Counted from the first letter of the stretch, positions 18,663 through 29,060 are shown. The stretch: 64,000 nt of DNA from Planctomycetota bacterium (GCA_003669585.1 QWOQ01000007.1:170694-234693), one strand, 5' to 3'. Made by a program: numbers and translations. The notes: generated from the sequence alone by a model not told the origin.

Positions 18663-21600
18663 TCACGAGCGACGAAGTGGCTCGAATCCAGCGGCCGATG
18701 TTGGTTGCAATTTAAAATGTTCTGGAAGCCAATCCTTTTCTGCGTCGTCTGGATCAACTGAACTTTCACTATTGATCCCTTCACCAAACTCTTCTTCATG
18801 CACTGCATGCGCAGACGTTCCAAAAAAAGAATACATCACCGGAACAAGTATCAGGACAAGAATCGTGGTGGTTGCCAAACCGAACACTAGCGCAGTCGCC
18901 ATTGGAATAAGCAACTGTGCCTGAAAACTTTTTTCGAGCATGATTGGCATGAGTCCGCCAATCGTTGTAATGCTCGTCAGGAAAACAGGCCTAAATCGAA
19001 GGCATCCAGCTTCGCGAATTGCCACGCGGAGCGGCTGTCCCTCCCGTACTCGAGCATTAATAAAGTCAACAAGCACAATCGAGTCGTTGACAACAACGCC
19101 TGCCAGTGCCACCAGTCCAAACATGCTGAAAAGTGTTAACGGCATTCCCATCAGAGCATGGCCAAAGACCGCTCCTGCACAACCAAATGGAATAATGGCA
19201 AGTATCAGAAGTGGCTGAAAATAAGACTTAAACTCCATCGTAAGCAGGACAAACATTGCGAATACTGCCACAATAAAACCAATCCCGAGGCTCTTGAGTG
19301 ATTCATTCGTCTGCTCCTGCTCGCCCTCCCATTTCACCCGTACGAGTGGAAATTCTTGAAGCAGATCGGGCATCAATCTTTTCTCGAGATCGGCGGTCAC
19401 CTGAGAACTCGTCAGCGTGCTAGTGGCCTGATCGATGTCAGCGATCACGGTAATTGATCGCTTCTGATTGAGCCGGTTAATCTCGGAGTATCCCCTTGTC
19501 GTAGAAATTGTGGCCAGTTCACCGATTGGTCTGGCAATGCCATCGGGCCCCTTTACTTGAATGTCGTCAAGGGTTGCAAAACTTCGACGTTCCTCGCGAG
19601 GATACCGCACGAGAAGTTTTACTTCATGCCGTCCTCGCTGCAGACGCATCACTTCCTCACCATAAAAGCTTGATCGAATCGTTGCTGCCAGATCGGCGAG
19701 CGAGACTCCCATCGCCTCAGCCTTTGGGTCAATCTTTATCTGATATTCCCACTTTCCTGGTTTAGAATCGTCATCGATGTCAATGACACCTGGATATTGT
19801 GCAAGCCACTCCTTGCATCGATCCACGGCGGCATCGAGTTGCCGAATACCCTCCGGTTCGGAGGGTGCAAGTAACTTGAATTCAATCACTTTTCCACCAG
19901 GTCCCATATTTTCAGTGCCATAGACCAAGCTCTCTGTGCCGGCAATGTCCCCGGCCGCCAAACGCCACTCACTTAAAAAACGATCACTTTTGATCGTTCG
20001 ATTCTCGGCATCAACGAGTTCGACATTCACCTCGCCAACATGGCTGCCACTCATACGCGATTCCGGACCAAGCGCACCGGGACTGGTAACCTGACCAACT
20101 GAAAGATGAACAAACTTTACAATCGGTTTGTGTGGAAGTGAAAGTTTTTCTGACGTATCAAAAACAGCTTGCTCGATACGGCTGGTTGCCTCTTGGGTCA
20201 CGCTGGCGGGAGTTCCGTCAGGAAAAACAATCTTTGCCTGAAGTCGATTGGTATCGAGCTTGGGGAAAAGAGCGAAGGGAGTCATTCCACTCCGTACAAT
20301 TCCAACTGCCACGAGTAACATCCCTATAGCCAAAGCCAACACCGTCAACCGGTTCTTCAGTGAGATTTCCAGCAGCGGTGCATAGATTTTTTTCACAAAC
20401 CACTTCAGACCACGATCAGATTTATTTTGAAGCCAACCGATTGCCGGCAGGAAAATTCGTAGCGGGTAAAGCACGATTGCAAAAATTGTAAATACAAGAC
20501 TTTTTTCGTGTGAAAGATGGCCCGGCAGAATAAGCAGTGCTTCGGCAAGTGAGACAAGCAGTGTGGATATAAAAGCAAATGGCATTACTTCGATGAATTT
20601 CCCCATTACGCCAGAGACAAATAAGAGCGGAAGAAATGTGATCACCGTGGTCAACACACTAGAAATCACTGATGGAATAACCTCTGTCGTGCCGTCAATG
20701 GCGGCCTGCTCAAAACTTTTTCCCATTCTGCGGTGCCGCTCTACATTGTCGCTCACCACGATTGCATCATCGACCACGATGCCTACAGCCATCAAAAAGG
20801 CAAACATCGAAAGCATGTTCAGAGTCTGGTCGGTCGAAAACATGAGGACCCCGGTGCCAAGCATTGAAAACGGGATTCCCATCGATACCCAGAATGCAAG
20901 TTTCAGGTCAAAAAAAAGGGCAAGAATCACAAACACAACAATGAGCCCCTGCAAACCGCTTGAAATAAGCATCTTGAGTCGGTCCCGAACATCGACTGAC
21001 TGATCAGCCCATGTCACGAGTTCAAATCCATCAGGAAGCCGTGCACTGTCGATATATCTCTTGACATCAGCGACCATCGCCAACAAGTCCTCGCCAGAAC
21101 TACGATCAACAGACACGACCATGCTCTGTCGACCGTTGATTCGATTCACAGAAGCAATGTCGGCAAATTCATCTCGCACCGTTCCAAGATCCCCCACGGT
21201 TAGAACGAGCCCATCCGAGAGCGTCACGATTGGTAGCTTTGCAATCTCGTCACCAACATATTTCTTATTTTTACCCCGAAGAAGAATTTCGCCCCCATCA
21301 CTGCGGATCGTACCGCCTGGCAATTCAAGATTCTCGCGGCGGACAATGTCGGCAACCGCCTTGAGGCTCAGGCCGAATTTGCGGAGCGTATCCTCTGAAA
21401 TTTCAATATCAATTTCATACTCTTTGGCACCAATAAGATTCGCCGCCGACACCGTTGGCAGCGCCAGTAGATCGTCGCGCACTTGCTCTGCGAGTTCTCG
21501 CATTTCAGATTCGGAAATTTCACGATTGTCGGTTTGGATCGGCGCCACAATCCCCACTCGGATCGCCGCTTGCCGAAGCGTCAACTGCTCGACTTTTGGA

Positions 21601-21977
21601 TCTTCAGAAAGTTCTGGGAAACTGGGAATACGTTCGACTTGTGAGCGAATTTCGCTGAGCACTTTCTGAACGTCTTTCACGCTCGAAACGAGTTCCACAA
21701 CGCAATAGCCCATTCCCTCCTGGGCGATGCTTGTGAGTTTCTTGATTCCCACAACGCTGCGGCAGGCCTCCTCAACTTTTTGACAAATGCCTTCCTCGAC
21801 TTCTTCCGGAGTCGCTCCAGGGTAGGGCACGTTCACGAGCACAATTTCAAGCGCAAATTCCGGAAAGACCTCTCGGCGCATCGCAGAAAAGCAATAGGCT
21901 CCAAGCAGAAGCACGGCGACCACGAGCGTGTTCATCGCGGGCATGTTGCGAACGGTCCACGAGACAATGCTTCTCAT
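18663..21977 (-). CDS. RND family efflux pump, inner-membrane subunit
   Basis: Proton-driven tripartite exporter subunit of 1104 residues, AcrB-like, with twelve membrane helices in two halves and two large periplasmic loops. The conserved helix-4 pair of Asp in GIVVDDAIVV (near residue 402) that carries protons is present. The repeated N-terminal VRNMPAMN and mid-protein LKNRLTVLA segments start each half. A soluble tail of about 50 residues follows the last helix. Its ATG overlaps the adaptor stop as ATGA (21974-21977), so translation is probably coupled. No TolC-type outer-membrane gene is in the window. Substrate is unknown: the sequence lacks the heavy-metal CusA-type Met pattern as far as I can see. 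Confidence 0.92.
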   Translation of the reverse strand: MRSIVSWTVRNMPAMNTLVVAVLLLGAYCFSAMRREVFPEFALEIVLVNVPYPGATPEEVEEGICQKVEEACRSVVGIKKLTSIAQEGMGYCVVELVSSVKDVQKVLSEIRSQVERIPSFPELSEDPKVEQLTLRQAAIRVGIVAPIQTDNREISESEMRELAEQVRDDLLALPTVSAANLIGAKEYEIDIEISEDTLRKFGLSLKAVADIVRRENLELPGGTIRSDGGEILLRGKNKKYVGDEIAKLPIVTLSDGLVLTVGDLGTVRDEFADIASVNRINGRQSMVVSVDRSSGEDLLAMVADVKRYIDSARLPDGFELVTWADQSVDVRDRLKMLISSGLQGLIVVFVILALFFDLKLAFWVSMGIPFSMLGTGVLMFSTDQTLNMLSMFAFLMAVGIVVDDAIVVSDNVERHRRMGKSFEQAAIDGTTEVIPSVISSVLTTVITFLPLLFVSGVMGKFIEVMPFAFISTLLVSLAEALLILPGHLSHEKSLVFTIFAIVLYPLRIFLPAIGWLQNKSDRGLKWFVKKIYAPLLEISLKNRLTVLALAIGMLLVAVGIVRSGMTPFALFPKLDTNRLQAKIVFPDGTPASVTQEATSRIEQAVFDTSEKLSLPHKPIVKFVHLSVGQVTSPGALGPESRMSGSHVGEVNVELVDAENRTIKSDRFLSEWRLAAGDIAGTESLVYGTENMGPGGKVIEFKLLAPSEPEGIRQLDAAVDRCKEWLAQYPGVIDIDDDSKPGKWEYQIKIDPKAEAMGVSLADLAATIRSSFYGEEVMRLQRGRHEVKLLVRYPREERRSFATLDDIQVKGPDGIARPIGELATISTTRGYSEINRLNQKRSITVIADIDQATSTLTSSQVTADLEKRLMPDLLQEFPLVRVKWEGEQEQTNESLKSLGIGFIVAVFAMFVLLTMEFKSYFQPLLILAIIPFGCAGAVFGHALMGMPLTLFSMFGLVALAGVVVNDSIVLVDFINARVREGQPLRVAIREAGCLRFRPVFLTSITTIGGLMPIMLEKSFQAQLLIPMATALVFGLATTTILVLILVPVMYSFFGTSAHAVHEEEFGEGINSESSVDPDDAEKDWLPEHFKLQPTSAAGFEPLRRS

Positions 21978-23347
21978 GGAATAGCCTTTAAAGAAGAGGC
22001 ATCTGAAAGCGCCATACCCTGCCGTGGATTCGAAATCTGACTGATGACAACACGATCGCCGGGAACGAGTCCTGATTCATCTGCTTCGAATGAAACAAGC
22101 CCTCGTAAAACGTGCACCACATGAGGATGAAAAATCATAAGTACACCCTCCCGTAACACCCACACGTCACCCGAAGGGTGCATCGCTTCTTGAGGAATAG
22201 AAACCAAGTCGAGGGTGGAGTCGACGTGCACTTTCACTTCGACAAACATGCCTCGAAAAAGCGAGCGTGGAGCGCCCAGAGGCAGCGTTGCAAGCGGTGC
22301 TCCATACGCATCGATCGCTTTGACGTTTGTTGGATCCTCAACGAGCACGCGGCAGGGTAACGTTCTGGTTTTCTCATCGAGACCACGGCCTTCCTGTCTC
22401 GTAAGTATGCCGTCCCATTGATAGGTTCGATTTCCAATCGTAAACGCGACAGAGACCGGGGTCTCCGGGATGTCGTATACATTTCCGTCTATTTTTTTAG
22501 TTTCATCATTCGATCGACCACCCCAGATCCGTGCGATCTCATCCATGCGCAGACTCGTTTTCACTTCTGCGGCACTGGTGTCTTCAAGCGTTACAAGTGG
22601 GGTTCCCTTCGAAACAAATGAATCTTGCTCAACAAGGTCCGCAACAATCATTCCATCTGAAGGAGAAACAACTTGTGTACGTTCAAGATCGAGTTTCACT
22701 CTCTCAAGCATGGTGCCGGCAAGCATCTCTGCCTCCAAGAGTCGGCTGCGACGCTTGGTAAGCACTCTTTGCTGCCCCTGCAACATCGTTAACGAGTTCG
22801 CAACCGTGAGCTCTTCTCGCAGCGATCGATCGAGATCCGCCTCAGTGACGATGCGATCCACCTTTAGATTTTCAAAGCGTTTTACATCCTTGTGTACCAG
22901 TTCAAGCTGTTGCTGCGCGTGTCCCAACGATTCCTTATTCTGTTCGATTTCCTCATCGATTTCTTCAATATTGAGTATCGATTGCCTGCGTTCTCCCTCA
23001 AGTCTGGCAACATCGAGCTGATAATCGCGGTTGTCGATTTCAAACAAAACAGTGCCCGCTTTGACGAATTTTCCGGCGCGACAATTGGCCGATTTCTTCA
23101 TAATGCGACCGGGCACCTCTGCTGCAAGAGTCACTTCACGAATCGGAACCACGACGCCATCAGCATCGATTTCGATGTGGCCATCCCCTTTCTCAACGAA
23201 AGCCGTTCTTACCGGGGTGGCCAAAACAGCAGCACTCACCTTGCGCTGCGGTGGCGGTTGACTCCCCATCGCCAAAAATCCGCCAATCGCCGCCGCAAGA
23301 ATAAGAACTGGAACTACCCAGCTAAAAAGAGATCGAGCAACACTCAT
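21974..23347 (-). CDS. RND efflux periplasmic adaptor (HlyD/MFP family)
   Basis: Links the inner-membrane pump to the outer-membrane channel. The 457-residue protein has a signal/membrane anchor at about 8-28, a lipoyl/barrel-sandwich half-motif near 75-115, a long alpha-helical hairpin (about 115-215) and the returning lipoyl half with VSPSDGMIV. The ATG at 23347 was chosen because AAAGGA lies 8 nt before it; the GTG at 23368 lacks such a site. A candidate promoter, TTGACG then TTATCT with a 17-nt spacer, lies on this strand at 23454-23426; the -10 match is poor. The gene overlaps the pump gene by 4 nt. Confidence 0.9.
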   Translation of the reverse strand: MSVARSLFSWVVPVLILAAAIGGFLAMGSQPPPQRKVSAAVLATPVRTAFVEKGDGHIEIDADGVVVPIREVTLAAEVPGRIMKKSANCRAGKFVKAGTVLFEIDNRDYQLDVARLEGERRQSILNIEEIDEEIEQNKESLGHAQQQLELVHKDVKRFENLKVDRIVTEADLDRSLREELTVANSLTMLQGQQRVLTKRRSRLLEAEMLAGTMLERVKLDLERTQVVSPSDGMIVADLVEQDSFVSKGTPLVTLEDTSAAEVKTSLRMDEIARIWGGRSNDETKKIDGNVYDIPETPVSVAFTIGNRTYQWDGILTRQEGRGLDEKTRTLPCRVLVEDPTNVKAIDAYGAPLATLPLGAPRSLFRGMFVEVKVHVDSTLDLVSIPQEAMHPSGDVWVLREGVLMIFHPHVVHVLRGLVSFEADESGLVPGDRVVISQISNPRQGMALSDASSLKAIP

Positions 23348-23638
23348 GTCCAATATCCTTTTCCACACTCAAAGAAAGCGTTCGACGCAAAATATTTTTT
23401 TGTGTGGAACTTCTCGGTATTCCTCAGATAATTTTCTCACGGGATCACCGTCAAGGATCAACGCGCAAATGCAGGTTTTCGAATATTCTATCCATTCGCG
23501 AACTTTCGGCGAACATCGGATCGCGAAAGCCGTCTCGAAAAGAGTTTGCTCCAAAGTTCATTGACTGAGTCGTAATCTGGGCCCCGACGAAAGTTTCCGG
23601 CCAAGAGAGCTTCATCATGAGCACCCTCTATCAGGATT

Positions 23639-24940
23639 TTAGGAGGGTTCTGCTTCGCCTGTTTGTATCAACAACTGTTCTGCACACATTCGACCGCTGT
23701 AAAGGGCTCCGTTGATTGACGCACTCGTACAGTAGTCGCCGCAGAGAGAGATTCCGGCCGCACACGTGTTTCCAGTCGGTCGAGTACGTCTTGCTTGGGG
23801 CGACTCATCCGGAAGCGCCTCATCTATTTTTACATACGAAATCAATTCCCAGTTTCGTGCGGCCTGTCCAAACCACACACTTGATTGAAGGCGAACGGCC
23901 TCCAGTGTTGCTTCCTCTGAGGCCGTCCACTCTGCTCGAATACTTGCCACCACGAGAGACGCGCCAGGTGGTGCATAGGAAGGAGCGATATCGGAAGGAA
24001 CGCATAGATTGTCGATCGGTCCATCTTTGTCCGCCGAGACAACGAGGGTTCGACTTTGAAGTGGCGAATTTAGTGCGGCAAACGCCAGCATGCGAGTCGA
24101 CTTCCATGTGCGTGTTGTAAATTGATCGCAGACCTCCTGTGGAAGAATTTTTGCAGCAGATGAGAATGTTGTTGCGACGACCACGTGCTTTGCTGAGATC
24201 GTTTCTCTATTTGCAAGAAACACTCGTCCGGGTTCGACGCGCTCAACCTGCTGATGAAGCCGAACTGTACCAGGCGCCAATCGACAGGCTATCTGTACCG
24301 GAATCGCTCCCATACCATCTGCCGGAAGAGTCGCCGAACCGAGAGAAAACATCGCAAACGTAAATTCGAAGATGTCGCTTGATGTTTTAAGTTTTCGCTC
24401 CAGAAATACGCCACCAAAAAATGGTTCGAAGAATCTCCTCATGCACTCATCCGAAAAACCTCGTGCAAGGAGAAATTCGCGGGTGGTTGTGCTGGTCAAA
24501 AAGTTGTTCTCTCGGTCACTTTTTGTACCTCTCATGCCGTTTGCGCTGTGATAACGAGCCAGCACGTATCGGCGAAGAAAAGCGATGCGAATGGCATCTG
24601 GAATACTGATCGTTCCATTACACAGCGATCGTATTGCGGCACTCGGACGCTTCCACGGATCGCTTACGCCACTGAGTTTTCCATTTTCGGCCACGAGTGC
24701 GCCAGGCTCAAAGGGATTCAGTTTGAGCGCCAAAAGATCCAACTGCATTCGGCCTTCCGGATAGGCGTCCAAATAGACTTGGAATCCCTGATCAATCTGA
24801 AATCCACGAACAGAATCCGTGGCTACACGCCCACCCACGCGATCCGATGCCTCAAGGACAATGACGCGTTTTCCTGAGCGTTCGAGTTCTCGAGCGCAGG
24901 CGAGGCCAGCAAGACCGGCACCAACAATAATTGCATCCAT
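23639..24940 (-). CDS. FAD-dependent amine oxidase-like oxidoreductase
   Basis: 433-residue flavoprotein of the amine oxidase/protoporphyrinogen oxidase/phytoene desaturase group. The N-terminal dinucleotide fold reads VGAGLAGLACA (6-16), followed by LEASDRVGGRV, which is typical for FAD. The C-terminal FAD contact reads ISLCGDYC. No membrane segment is evident. Proteins of this kind in planctomycetes and cyanobacteria are often labelled protoporphyrinogen oxidase or carotenoid enzymes, but neither substrate can be supported here. The ATG at 24940 has GGAG 9 nt upstream. The nearest upstream gene on the strand is the BshB1-like deacetylase, 188 nt away. Confidence 0.8.
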   Translation of the reverse strand: MDAIIVGAGLAGLACARELERSGKRVIVLEASDRVGGRVATDSVRGFQIDQGFQVYLDAYPEGRMQLDLLALKLNPFEPGALVAENGKLSGVSDPWKRPSAAIRSLCNGTISIPDAIRIAFLRRYVLARYHSANGMRGTKSDRENNFLTSTTTREFLLARGFSDECMRRFFEPFFGGVFLERKLKTSSDIFEFTFAMFSLGSATLPADGMGAIPVQIACRLAPGTVRLHQQVERVEPGRVFLANRETISAKHVVVATTFSSAAKILPQEVCDQFTTRTWKSTRMLAFAALNSPLQSRTLVVSADKDGPIDNLCVPSDIAPSYAPPGASLVVASIRAEWTASEEATLEAVRLQSSVWFGQAARNWELISYVKIDEALPDESPQARRTRPTGNTCAAGISLCGDYCTSASINGALYSGRMCAEQLLIQTGEAEPS

Positions 24941-25128
24941 CTACGTTGTCTCCGGGCTGATCGCTCTGGCCCGTTCTCAAGCATTTATTAAACCTTTGCG
25001 AGACCTTTGACGCCGTGTGCGCACGTGGTCAGACTTCTGCGTTTTCCGAATATCCCGCTGGATACATTCTCTTCAGGATCGAACGGACATGAAGCTGAAT
25101 GGATTTCACTTTTCCGGGAATATTCGGG

Positions 25129-25851
25129 TCAGAACATTTGCATAACATCTCTGACAACTGGCATTCGCACACCCGAGAGAAGCTCTCCAGCGGCGCACCC
25201 TGCCGACATTCCGATGACCTTCGCAAGCGATTCCACTCGTTCAAAAATCGAGGCTTTTTCTGGGGGAAACTGAGACTTATAACAGGCAATCGCATCCAGT
25301 TTTGTAGAAAGGTGCTTTGAAATATCTATCACCAAAGGCCACTGGCCGCTCGGCAGCGAAGGCAAACCTGATGGAAGGTAATACGAGAGCAACGATCCGA
25401 CGGTATGCACTGGAATGTGATCGAATAAATCATCCCACTTGGTGAGTCGCGAATAGAATAAAGCAGCCTCCGTTATGGCCACCGTCTGAGCATGATCTGG
25501 AGATGCTAGCGGTGTTTTGTCCGCCATGCCCAGCACGAGGCGAGGTCGATGCCGACGGAATACTTTTGCAAGCGCCACACGCACTTCACAACTATCGAAC
25601 AGCTTTCTATTCGGGAACCCAAGCTGCTCTCGATAACATACTCCAAGCACTCTTGCTGCTGCCTGTGCTTCGGCAAGACGCTGCTGCGGACCGCTGGAAT
25701 GAGGCGTCGGTTCACCATCGGTAAGATCGACAATTCCTACCTGCATTCCACGAGATACGAGGGCTGCAATGGTTCCTCCACATCCGATCTCAACGTCGTC
25801 AGGATGGGCCCCCACCGCAATGACATCGAGGGCAACAGAGTCAAGGGCCAC
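25129..25851 (-). CDS. PIG-L/LmbE family deacetylase, BshB1-like
   Basis: 240-residue zinc-dependent N-deacetylase. The AHPDDVE motif lies at 15-21 and the SPDHAQT motif (third ligand His) in the middle. Length and the DLTDGEPTPHSS and LGFPNRKL segments resemble BshB1, which removes the acetyl group from GlcNAc-malate in bacillithiol synthesis. No bshA or bshC is in the window, so bacillithiol synthesis is not shown and another amino-sugar substrate remains possible. The start is GTG at 25851, supported by GGAGG 7 nt upstream. It follows cobL by 46 nt on the same strand. Confidence 0.82.
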   Translation of the reverse strand: MALDSVALDVIAVGAHPDDVEIGCGGTIAALVSRGMQVGIVDLTDGEPTPHSSGPQQRLAEAQAAARVLGVCYREQLGFPNRKLFDSCEVRVALAKVFRRHRPRLVLGMADKTPLASPDHAQTVAITEAALFYSRLTKWDDLFDHIPVHTVGSLLSYYLPSGLPSLPSGQWPLVIDISKHLSTKLDAIACYKSQFPPEKASIFERVESLAKVIGMSAGCAAGELLSGVRMPVVRDVMQMF

Positions 25852-25897
25852 GCATCATCCTCCAAACAAGAATTGTGTGCACAACCAGTTGTGCTGC

Positions 25898-27148
25898 TTA
25901 TTTTTTGTCATCCTGTTTCGTCGATGCAATGAGAAACACAGGGTTGAGAGACTCAAAACGAATACGATCCAACTGCTCAATGCCCCGAGCTATTGATACC
26001 AGCCAGTGATGTGTTTCGCCACTTTGTCGACGCAAAAGCGCATGTACGGCAGTAAGATTTTCGATGCTCGCAAGTGCTGTCACCAACCGCCCGTTTGGTT
26101 TGAGTCTCTTCCAAGCAAGTTCGACGAGCATTGCGCAGTCGCGAGAACTTCCTCCTACAAAAATGGCATCGGGATCGGGAAGATCGGCCCATGCCTCCGG
26201 AGCACGGCCAAGCACAGCCATTAAATTCCCTACTCCAAATCGCTCCGCATTATCACGAATCAGCATATGATCATCGGGGTCCATTTCAATTGCATAGCTA
26301 TGGCCATCGCGAGCCAGCCTCGCCGCTTCAAGGGCCACTGAACCACTTCCGGCCCCAACGTCCCAGATAATGCTGTCGCGACGAATCGCCATCTGGGCAA
26401 GTGCCAAGGAGCGGACTTCGCAGGGAGTCAGCAGGCCTCTTTTGGGACGCGACTGCAAGAAGGCATCGTCTGGATTTCCAAACAGGCTCTCTCCAACAGC
26501 ACCGGGTTTATCAGCCGTCCGTGGCTTTCGAACGAGGATCATCACGTTGAGCGGGCCAAATGAATCCTTCGCAATTTCCTGAAGGGATCCCTGCGTAACG
26601 CGTTCGTCCGGCGATCCAAGATTTTCACAGACGTACGCCTGAAAATAATCGATACCATCCTCAACAAGTGCACGTGCAACCGCGGATGGGGGCCACTGCT
26701 CACTTGTAAACAATCCTATCGTTTCACTCGTGCGAATCCTGTCGAGAATACGCTCAATTGATTGCCCCGAAAGATTCGTGAGAAAAGCTTCTTCCCAACT
26801 CTCCTTCACGCGAGCGAAAGCCAACTGCATGCTGCTGACATGCGGAACAACTTCAAATCTGTCCTTCCCGAGTTTTGAGCAGACATACCTCGCTACGCCA
26901 TAAAAGAGCGGGTCGCCTGATGCAAGTACCACCACCTGCTTGGTACCAGCCGATTCGATGCGCTCGACGATTTCTTCGAGATGAGCAACTTCTATGAATC
27001 GAGATGAAACCTCAGACGGCAGAAGACCGTCTGAGAATTTTGGTCCCAGAAGCATATCAGCAGACTCTACGAGTCTACGAGCATGAGAAGTCATTCCTTC
27101 GACGCCATCGTCACCGATGCCGACGATGTAAACCTTGCCAGCAGCCAC
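25898..27148 (-). CDS. cobL: precorrin-6Y C5,15-methyltransferase (CbiE-CbiT fusion)
   Basis: Fused enzyme of cobalamin corrin-ring synthesis: the CbiE part methylates C5 and the CbiT part methylates C15 and decarboxylates. The N-terminal half begins VYIVGIGDDG, the tetrapyrrole methylase signature, with VLASGDPLFYG further on. The C-terminal half holds the SAM motif DVGAGSGSVALE near 261-272. 416 residues from the GTG at 27148 fits CobL. The frame is open to a TTG at 27211 that would overlap iscA, so I prefer the GTG, with GGGAGG 4 nt before it. No other cobalamin gene is in the window. It sits between iscA and the deacetylase in a tight same-strand run. Confidence 0.9.
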   Translation of the reverse strand: MAAGKVYIVGIGDDGVEGMTSHARRLVESADMLLGPKFSDGLLPSEVSSRFIEVAHLEEIVERIESAGTKQVVVLASGDPLFYGVARYVCSKLGKDRFEVVPHVSSMQLAFARVKESWEEAFLTNLSGQSIERILDRIRTSETIGLFTSEQWPPSAVARALVEDGIDYFQAYVCENLGSPDERVTQGSLQEIAKDSFGPLNVMILVRKPRTADKPGAVGESLFGNPDDAFLQSRPKRGLLTPCEVRSLALAQMAIRRDSIIWDVGAGSGSVALEAARLARDGHSYAIEMDPDDHMLIRDNAERFGVGNLMAVLGRAPEAWADLPDPDAIFVGGSSRDCAMLVELAWKRLKPNGRLVTALASIENLTAVHALLRRQSGETHHWLVSIARGIEQLDRIRFESLNPVFLIASTKQDDKK

Positions 27149-27186
27149 CGGCCCTCCCACATGGATTGAACTTACGCGGACGAAGC

Positions 27187-27519
27187 TCAGGCCTGAAACG
27201 AACTGCCACAACCGCAGCTCTTTTTTGCGTTTGGATTGTTGAACGTGAAACCACGCTTATCGATTCCTTCATGAAAGTCGAGCGTTGTACCATCGAGAAA
27301 CAAATCACTTTTCTTGTCGACGACCACGGCAACGCCATGTTGCTCAGTACGCGAATCACTCTTGGGATCCCACGCGGTGTCAAAACCCAGCGAGTACTGA
27401 AATCCGCTACAGCCTCCACCCGCGACCCCGAGACGAAGTACCGTCGTGGTTTCGAGTTTTTGGTCAACGATGATTTTCTTAACTTCGCCGGCGGCTTTTT
27501 CTGTGAGCATTACGGACAT
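27187..27519 (-). CDS. iron-sulfur cluster carrier, IscA/ErpA family
   Basis: A-type Fe-S carrier of 110 residues that passes clusters to target enzymes. The three ligand cysteines are present: Cys37 in GGGCSGF and Cys102/Cys104 in SCGCG near the C-terminus. The start was set by the ribosome site: GAGGAG touches the ATG at 27528 but lies 9 nt from the ATG at 27519, so the latter is used. The cysteine desulfurase gene lies upstream on the same strand, 272 nt away, and cobL follows after 38 nt. IscA, ErpA or SufA cannot be told apart by sequence alone. Confidence 0.93.
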   Translation of the reverse strand: MSVMLTEKAAGEVKKIIVDQKLETTTVLRLGVAGGGCSGFQYSLGFDTAWDPKSDSRTEQHGVAVVVDKKSDLFLDGTTLDFHEGIDKRGFTFNNPNAKKSCGCGSSFQA

Positions 27520-27791
27520 GGTTGTCATCTCCTCGAGTCTTTAAAAAACACGTTACCAATATTTCGACTGAACGATATGGACAAGGCCGATAATCGCTCC
27601 CTAAAGACTATAGCATCTCAGACAGAAGGGCATAGACCGAACAAAAGGCCTTTTCATTCGCCCATTGGTTCTCTCGTCGATTTCTTCAATTTTCCGAGGG
27701 TTTCGGCAGGATTTTTACTCCGATCTACAATCCCTTTTGAGTGGTCTACTGCGGACGATTCGACCCGACTGGTTCTCATCTGCTTTCTTTT

Positions 27792-28967
27792 TTAGCTTCG
27801 TATTTTTTTGATCCCATCCACTATTCGTTCTACGGCTTTTTCGCAATCTTCTTTCGTCGTGAATCTCGACAGGCCGAAGCGAAGGCTTGACCGTGCAGCA
27901 TCATCGTTCAAGCCGATCGCTCGAAGAACATGACTCGGACGCGGAGAGGCACTTGCGCAGGCACTGCCACTGCTGATCGCCAGTCCCGAGGCTTCTACTG
28001 TGGCAAGCAGCGAGCCACCGTCGACACCCGACACGCTCACATTGAGATTGTTTATCAATCGTAACGATGAATTCGTAAGAGGTGGACCATTGAGTGACAC
28101 TCCTTCAATTGAATTGTTCAGATGTTCCCAGAGCCAATTTCGAAGAGCCTCCACGCGAGGCACTTCTTCAGCAAGCTCCTGTACAGCCAGTTCTGCCGCC
28201 GCACCCATTCCAACAATGGCCGCAACATTGAGCGTACCGCTGCGCAGGCCACGCTCTTGCCCACCACCGTACTGAAGAGGCTCGATGCGAACTGCCTTTG
28301 AACGTCGTCGAACGTAGAGTGCCCCCACTCCCTTTGGTCCATGAAATTTGTGCCCCGAAAAACTGGCAAGATCTGCCCCGAGCGCATCAACATCCACCGG
28401 CATACGACCGATTGCCTGCGAACAATCCAGATGCACAATCGCTCCGCTTTTGCAAACCACATTGGCAATCACTGCTGTCGGATGAATCACACCAATTTCG
28501 TTGTTGGCAAGTAGTAAGGAGACGAGAAATGTATCGCTTTGCAGGAGGTCACTAAACATTTGGGGATCGATCGCACCAGGACATGCAGTTCCTTGCGGAG
28601 CAACATCAACGTACGTCACCTGCCTGCCATTGCGGCCAAGATGATCGGCGACATCGAGAACCGCCTGATGGTCGGTAGTGCCTACCATGAGGTGGCCATT
28701 GGCTCGCCCAGGTCGCATCGCACTCCCGATGATTGCAAGATTGATCGATTCGGTTGCACCACTGGTAAAAATCACTTCTCTCGGTTCGGCTCCGATGGCC
28801 AAAGCCATCTGCGATCTGGCGTGATCGACTGCCTCCCTCGCTCTTCGTCCGAGTTCATGCGTCACACTTCCGGCGTTGCCGTAGTCCTCGGTGAGCCACG
28901 GCATCATTGCGTCAAGCACCCGAGGATCAATTCGAGTCGTCGAATGATTATCGAGATAGATGGTCAT
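27792..28967 (-). CDS. iscS: cysteine desulfurase (IscS/NifS class I)
   Basis: PLP enzyme that moves sulfur from cysteine to an enzyme persulfide for Fe-S clusters and thio-modified tRNA. The 391-residue chain begins with YLDNHSTTR at 4-12. PLP-binding Lys207 lies in SGHKFHGPKG and the catalytic Cys337 in SSGSACASAS, the long-loop arrangement of class I enzymes. The frame is open 13 codons further upstream, but the ATG at 28967 begins family similarity. Downstream IscA makes an Fe-S role likely, though no IscU scaffold is in the window. The 272-nt gap to iscA may hold a separate promoter. Confidence 0.93.
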   Translation of the reverse strand: MTIYLDNHSTTRIDPRVLDAMMPWLTEDYGNAGSVTHELGRRAREAVDHARSQMALAIGAEPREVIFTSGATESINLAIIGSAMRPGRANGHLMVGTTDHQAVLDVADHLGRNGRQVTYVDVAPQGTACPGAIDPQMFSDLLQSDTFLVSLLLANNEIGVIHPTAVIANVVCKSGAIVHLDCSQAIGRMPVDVDALGADLASFSGHKFHGPKGVGALYVRRRSKAVRIEPLQYGGGQERGLRSGTLNVAAIVGMGAAAELAVQELAEEVPRVEALRNWLWEHLNNSIEGVSLNGPPLTNSSLRLINNLNVSVSGVDGGSLLATVEASGLAISSGSACASASPRPSHVLRAIGLNDDAARSSLRFGLSRFTTKEDCEKAVERIVDGIKKIRS

Positions 28968-29060
28968 GTTCTCACGATTAGAAAAACCGTTTCGGGTACG
29001 AATCAAAGATATCTCATCCGGATTTTTCTTCGAAGCGATACAGCCCTTCTCTCGAAGAGC

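Noticed and set aside
23369..23554. 61-codon frame before the efflux adaptor gene
   Set aside because: Only a TTG start, no ribosome site, no similarity; the space more likely holds the efflux promoter.
27004..27795. 263-codon open frame on the plus strand
   Set aside because: It lies antisense to cobL, iscA and the spacer before them; composition is not protein-like and the genes on the other strand are certain.
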